Shown here piece by piece: positions 7,359 through 9,276 of a stretch of 9,276 bases of DNA (position 1 is the first letter of the stretch; each line of letters starts with the position of its first letter). Position numbers and translations under genes: made by a program. The DNA is from an uncultured Prevotellaceae bacterium (GTDB lineage: Bacteria; Bacteroidota; Bacteroidia; Bacteroidales; Bacteroidaceae). Below the pieces are notes generated by a model. The model did no database searches, was not told the DNA's origin, and was given only the letters and a program-made list of their open reading frames with translations. The stretch lies in NCBI GenBank assembly GCA_945827465.1, contig CALZOH010000128.1, positions 1 to 9,276 of the forward strand. Reading direction: 5' to 3'.

Positions 7359-8117
7359 TTACATATTCATGCCACCGTCAACCTGAATCACCTGACCGGT
7401 AATGTAGGAAGACATGTCAGAAGCCAAGAAAGTAGCCACATTGGCAATATCGTCTACCTGACCTCCACGGCGCAAAGGAATCTTCTTCTTCCATTCCTCT
7501 CTAACTTCGTCAGGAAGAGCAGCTGTCATGGCTGTTTCAATAAAACCAGGAGCAATGGCATTGGCGCGAATGCCTTTCGGTCCCATTTCCTGGGCGATGC
7601 TCTTAGCCAAAGCTATCAAACCTGCCTTGCTGGCAGCATAATTAGCCTGACCTGCATTTCCGTGAACACCAACTACAGATGCCATATTAATAATACTACC
7701 ACCACGCTGACGCATCATTACAGGCACACATGCGTGAACAAAGTTAAAAGCACTTTTCAAGTTCACATTAATCACGTCGTCCCATTGTTTCTCAGTCATG
7801 CGCAACATCAGACCGTCTTTGGTAATACCGGCATTATTCACCAATATATCAATTCCGCCGAAATCTTCCTTCACCTGTTTAACAGTAGCTTCAGTCTGTT
7901 CAAAATCGGCAGCATTACCGGCATATGCACGGCAAGTAACACCCACTGCTTCAATCTCCTTTCTTGTAGCCTCCAAACCGGCGGCCATGTCATCATTCAA
8001 TACCAAATCTGTGAAGGCAATATTAGCGCCCTCAGCAGCAAATTTCAATGCAATTGCCTTGCCAATACCACGAGCTGCGCCCGTAATCAAGGCTGTTTTA
8101 CCTGTTAATAATCCCAT
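7359..8117 (-). CDS. fabG: 3-oxoacyl-[acyl-carrier-protein] reductase (FabG)
   Basis: NADPH-dependent reductase of the fatty-acid elongation cycle, reducing 3-oxoacyl-ACP to 3-hydroxyacyl-ACP in the cytoplasm. The 252-residue protein is a classical short-chain dehydrogenase: the Rossmann glycine motif TGAARGIG at 12-19, NNAG at 94-97, and the catalytic set Asn119, Ser147, Tyr160 and Lys164 (in YAASK). The end reads GQVIQVDGGMNM, as in FabG. Close SDR relatives share these residues, so acyl-ACP as substrate is inferred from overall similarity. It follows the TetR-family gene by 20 bases on the same strand with no visible promoter of its own, so it is likely controlled from the tetR promoter. 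Confidence 0.93.
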   Translation of the reverse strand: MGLLTGKTALITGAARGIGKAIALKFAAEGANIAFTDLVLNDDMAAGLEATRKEIEAVGVTCRAYAGNAADFEQTEATVKQVKEDFGGIDILVNNAGITKDGLMLRMTEKQWDDVINVNLKSAFNFVHACVPVMMRQRGGSIINMASVVGVHGNAGQANYAASKAGLIALAKSIAQEMGPKGIRANAIAPGFIETAMTAALPDEVREEWKKKIPLRRGGQVDDIANVATFLASDMSSYITGQVIQVDGGMNM

Positions 8118-8137
8118 TGTTTTAATCTGTAAATATA

Positions 8138-8734
8138 TTAATAAATATTCGGATTGATTCCTAAAAGCTTGCGCACATAGTTGGTTACAATCGGACGACT
8201 TTCTTCCAATGTCATACCTTTACCTAACCTACCATATATATAAGGTACCTCAAGACCTTTCAGTGCATAATGGAAAATGTCGGCCATCAGTGGAACATTA
8301 GGAATACAGAAAGTACCTTTGTCGCAGCCTTCCTGCAAAACGCGCTGGAACAATTCTATTTCATCATGATCAAACGACTTTCTGACGCGCTCTATCATCC
8401 AAATGTTTCGGAAAAACTCTGCCCGAAGGTTTCCATTGCGCGTAACGGCCTCTTTAATGATATTCAAATGAGTATATACCAATAATATTACCTTCTGTTC
8501 AGAGTCCATATCCCGAGATGCCACGTCATCCATACGATCTGACAAACGCTCCATCTCGGTTTCTATCACGGCACAATAGATTTCTTCCTTATTTCGGAAA
8601 TAAGTATATAATGTACGCCGACCTTTATTAGAGGCCACTGCAATATCATTCATTGTCGTCCCCTCCAAACCCTTTTGCGCAAAGAGATGGCGGGCGACAT
8701 CCACCAAAAGACTACGAGTTTTTGAGATTGACAT
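8138..8734 (-). CDS. TetR/AcrR-family transcriptional regulator
   Basis: The 198-residue protein has the N-terminal TetR DNA-binding domain (about residues 5-52): the first helices around LLVDVARHLFAQKGLEG, then the helix-turn-helix TTMNDIAVASNKGRRTLYTYF at about 26-46, followed by RNKEEIY. The remaining 145 residues form a helical ligand-binding and dimerisation part with no recognisable specificity. It is the first gene of a two-gene unit with fabG, which suggests control of fatty-acid synthesis with an acyl-CoA, acyl-ACP or lipid-like ligand; that is inference. The start at 8734 places residues MSISKTRS before the first helix, as usual. Two inverted repeats at its promoter (8763-8802) suggest autoregulation. 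Confidence 0.9.
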   Translation of the reverse strand: MSISKTRSLLVDVARHLFAQKGLEGTTMNDIAVASNKGRRTLYTYFRNKEEIYCAVIETEMERLSDRMDDVASRDMDSEQKVILLVYTHLNIIKEAVTRNGNLRAEFFRNIWMIERVRKSFDHDEIELFQRVLQEGCDKGTFCIPNVPLMADIFHYALKGLEVPYIYGRLGKGMTLEESRPIVTNYVRKLLGINPNIY

Positions 8735-8762
8735 ATTATATTCTTACTTATTGAACAATATA

Positions 8763-8780
8763 AAACATGCACGCATGTTT
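8763..8780. promoter_or_regulatory. Perfect palindrome, candidate TetR operator
   Basis: AAACATGC and GCATGTTT form an exact 8-base inverted repeat with a 2-base centre (AC). It lies 28 bases upstream of the tetR start and just downstream of the probable -7 box, so it would cover the transcription start area. Size, symmetry and place are typical of a TetR-family operator. Binding is inferred. Confidence 0.6.
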
Positions 8781-8802
8781 AAACTGTGCAAAGATACAGT
8801 TT
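8781..8802. promoter_or_regulatory. Second inverted repeat spanning the -7 box
   Basis: AAACTGT (8781-8787) and ACAGTTT (8796-8802) are exact inverted repeats separated by 8 bases, directly abutting the palindrome at 8763-8780. The -7 box lies almost wholly in the spacer, so a protein bound here would block RNA polymerase. It shares the AAAC...GTTT outer half-sites with the first palindrome but not the core. Confidence 0.5.
8789..8796 (-). promoter_or_regulatory. Probable -7 box of the tetR-fabG promoter
   Basis: On the minus strand this reads TATCTTTG, a full match to TAnnTTTG, 54 bases before the tetR start. No good TTTG is present 19-21 bases upstream, so the -33 element is weak or missing, as often seen at regulated promoters. 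Confidence 0.55.
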
Positions 8803-8879
8803 TCCCATCAATATTCTTCTACTACCGGAACGTTTTTTGAATGATAATTCGCGAAAGAGCCATTTTAAAGCCAGATAGT

Positions 8880-8910
8880 TTTGCCAATCCAAAAATAAGT
8901 AGTACTTTTG
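8880..8910 (+). promoter_or_regulatory. Promoter of the tRNA-Met gene
   Basis: TTTG at 8880-8883 and TACTTTTG at 8903-8910 are separated by exactly 19 bases, matching the Bacteroidota promoter pattern TTTG-N19-21-TAnnTTTG in both elements. The expected start is a few bases after 8910, giving a short 5' leader before the tRNA at 8932. This is the best promoter match in the window. Confidence 0.8.
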
Positions 8911-8931
8911 CACTCGAAATCAAAAGAACAT

Positions 8932-9004
8932 CGCGGAGTGGAGCAGTTGGTAGCTCGCCAGGCTCATAACCTGGAGGTCGTTTGTTCGAGTCAAACCTCC
9001 GCCA
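8932..9004 (+). tRNA. tRNA-Met(CAU), initiator type
   Basis: All four arms fold. The acceptor stem is CGCGGAG (8932-8938) with CTCCGCC (8997-9003), the D stem GAGC/GCTC (8941-8944 and 8953-8956), the anticodon stem CCAGG/CCTGG (8958-8962 and 8970-8974) around loop CTCATAA with anticodon CAT at 8965-8967, and the T stem GTTTG/CAAAC (8980-8984 and 8992-8996) with loop TTCGAGT. The discriminator is A at 9004; CCA is not encoded (the next bases are CAT). Initiator signs are the unpaired 1-72 position (here C-C), the A11-U24 pair in the D stem and overall similarity to bacterial fMet tRNA. The usual three G-C pairs at 29-31/39-41 are only two here, since pair 29-41 is A-U. Confidence 0.93.
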
Positions 9005-9016
9005 CATAGCAAGCAC

Positions 9017-9057
9017 GGGGCAATTTTCTATCAAGGAGATGTGCCCCTCTTTTATTA
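9017..9057 (+). terminator. Terminator-like hairpin after the tRNA
   Basis: GGGGCA (9017-9022) and TGCCCC (9042-9047) can form a six-pair GC-rich stem with a 19-base loop, followed by the T-rich TCTTTTATTA. It starts 12 bases after the tRNA 3' end, a suitable place for ending the tRNA transcript. Confidence 0.6.
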
Positions 9058-9140
9058 TTCATCTCATTCATTCTTCTACCTATCATGGGGCACCCGATAA
9101 ACATGGGTCAGCGGATTTTAGTGACAGACTACAAAACCAC

Positions 9141-9215
9141 CTTGAAGTAAGTTCATGCCCAAATTGTACACGACGCAAAAATGACTTGAAGCAACTTCAT
9201 GCCCAAATTGTTCAC
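9141..9215. repeat. Two imperfect 31-base direct repeats, period 44
   Basis: Copy 1 at 9141-9171 and copy 2 at 9185-9215 agree at 28 of 31 positions; both hold TTCATGCCCAAATTGT. The spacer is 13 bases, and the bases just before each copy (GACTACAAAA and GACGCAAAA) are also similar, so the unit may be about 44 bases long. Copy 2 contains the exact dyad TGAAG-CAA-CTTCA, while copy 1 keeps only TGAA/TTCA. The wider stretch 9058-9276 has no convincing gene. Origin and role are unknown. Confidence 0.75.
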
Positions 9216-9255
9216 TGTACAATGTCATGATACAGATTTACTTCACACGTAATTA

Positions 9256-9268
9256 ACAATTAAATTGT
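9256..9268. repeat. 13-base palindrome near the right edge
   Basis: ACAATT and AATTGT are exact inverted repeats around a single A. It sits in very AT-rich sequence where a promoter or operator of a gene beyond the window could lie. Such a short AT-rich palindrome may also be chance. Confidence 0.3.
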
Positions 9269-9276
9269 ATCGTATT

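Noticed and set aside
7353..8108. A 251-codon open frame on the + strand opposite fabG
   Set aside because: It mirrors fabG over nearly its full length; its product is low-complexity (rich in His, Asn, Thr, Cys and Ser) and resembles no family. FabG on the other strand has every catalytic motif.
8822..9034. 70-codon open frame on the - strand across the tRNA
   Set aside because: It is the antisense of a well-folded tRNA; such frames are a frequent artefact of tRNA genes.
9141..9215. CRISPR array
   Set aside because: Only two copies, a 13-base spacer far too short, mismatches within the repeats, and no cas genes in the window.
8982..9230. 82-codon open frame on the + strand, starting within the tRNA
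   Set aside because: It begins inside the tRNA, crosses the terminator-like hairpin and the direct repeats, and shows no protein-like pattern.
8932..9276. Integration site of a mobile element at the tRNA 3' end
   Set aside because: No second copy of the tRNA 3' end is found downstream and no integrase gene is visible; the bases after the tRNA form a terminator-like hairpin.

Overview
The window looks like chromosome from a Bacteroides-type member of the Bacteroidales. This rests on the gene set and order (ftsX, a DUF3098-type gene, uppP, truB, queA, folK in one run), on the absence of clear Shine-Dalgarno sequences, and on several matches to the Bacteroidota -7 promoter box TAnnTTTG. I cannot name the species from the sequence alone. 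Most genes are core housekeeping genes. I see no insertion sequence, phage, plasmid, CRISPR or defence system.

Layout, left to right. (1) 3-737, +: the 3' part of a gene that is open at the left edge, probably a DUF6261-type protein, with a long polar low-complexity tail. (2) 916-2232, +: miaB, with its own -7 box. (3) 2368-6592, +: a tight run of ftsX, a small two-helix membrane protein, uppP, truB, queA and folK. Gaps are 3 to 48 bases or a 1-base overlap, so one operon is likely. (4) 6540-7268, -: an RluA-family pseudouridine synthase whose 3' end overlaps folK tail to tail. (5) 7359-8734, -: a TetR-family regulator followed 20 bases later by fabG, with a terminator-like hairpin after fabG. 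(6) 8735-8931: the control region of tetR, with two abutting inverted repeats at the -7 box, and a well-matched promoter facing right. (7) 8932-9004, +: an initiator-type tRNA-Met(CAU), followed by a terminator-like hairpin. (8) 9058-9276: no convincing gene; two imperfect 31-base direct repeats and a small palindrome.

The central operon joins cell-envelope functions (FtsX, undecaprenyl-phosphate recycling) with tRNA modification (TruB, QueA) and folate synthesis (FolK). MiaB, the RluA-family enzyme and the tRNA gene add more tRNA/RNA-maturation functions on either side. The most testable new idea is that the TetR protein represses its own transcript and so controls the co-transcribed fatty-acid reductase FabG through the paired dyads at 8763-8802. 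Nothing here amounts to a clearly novel system.
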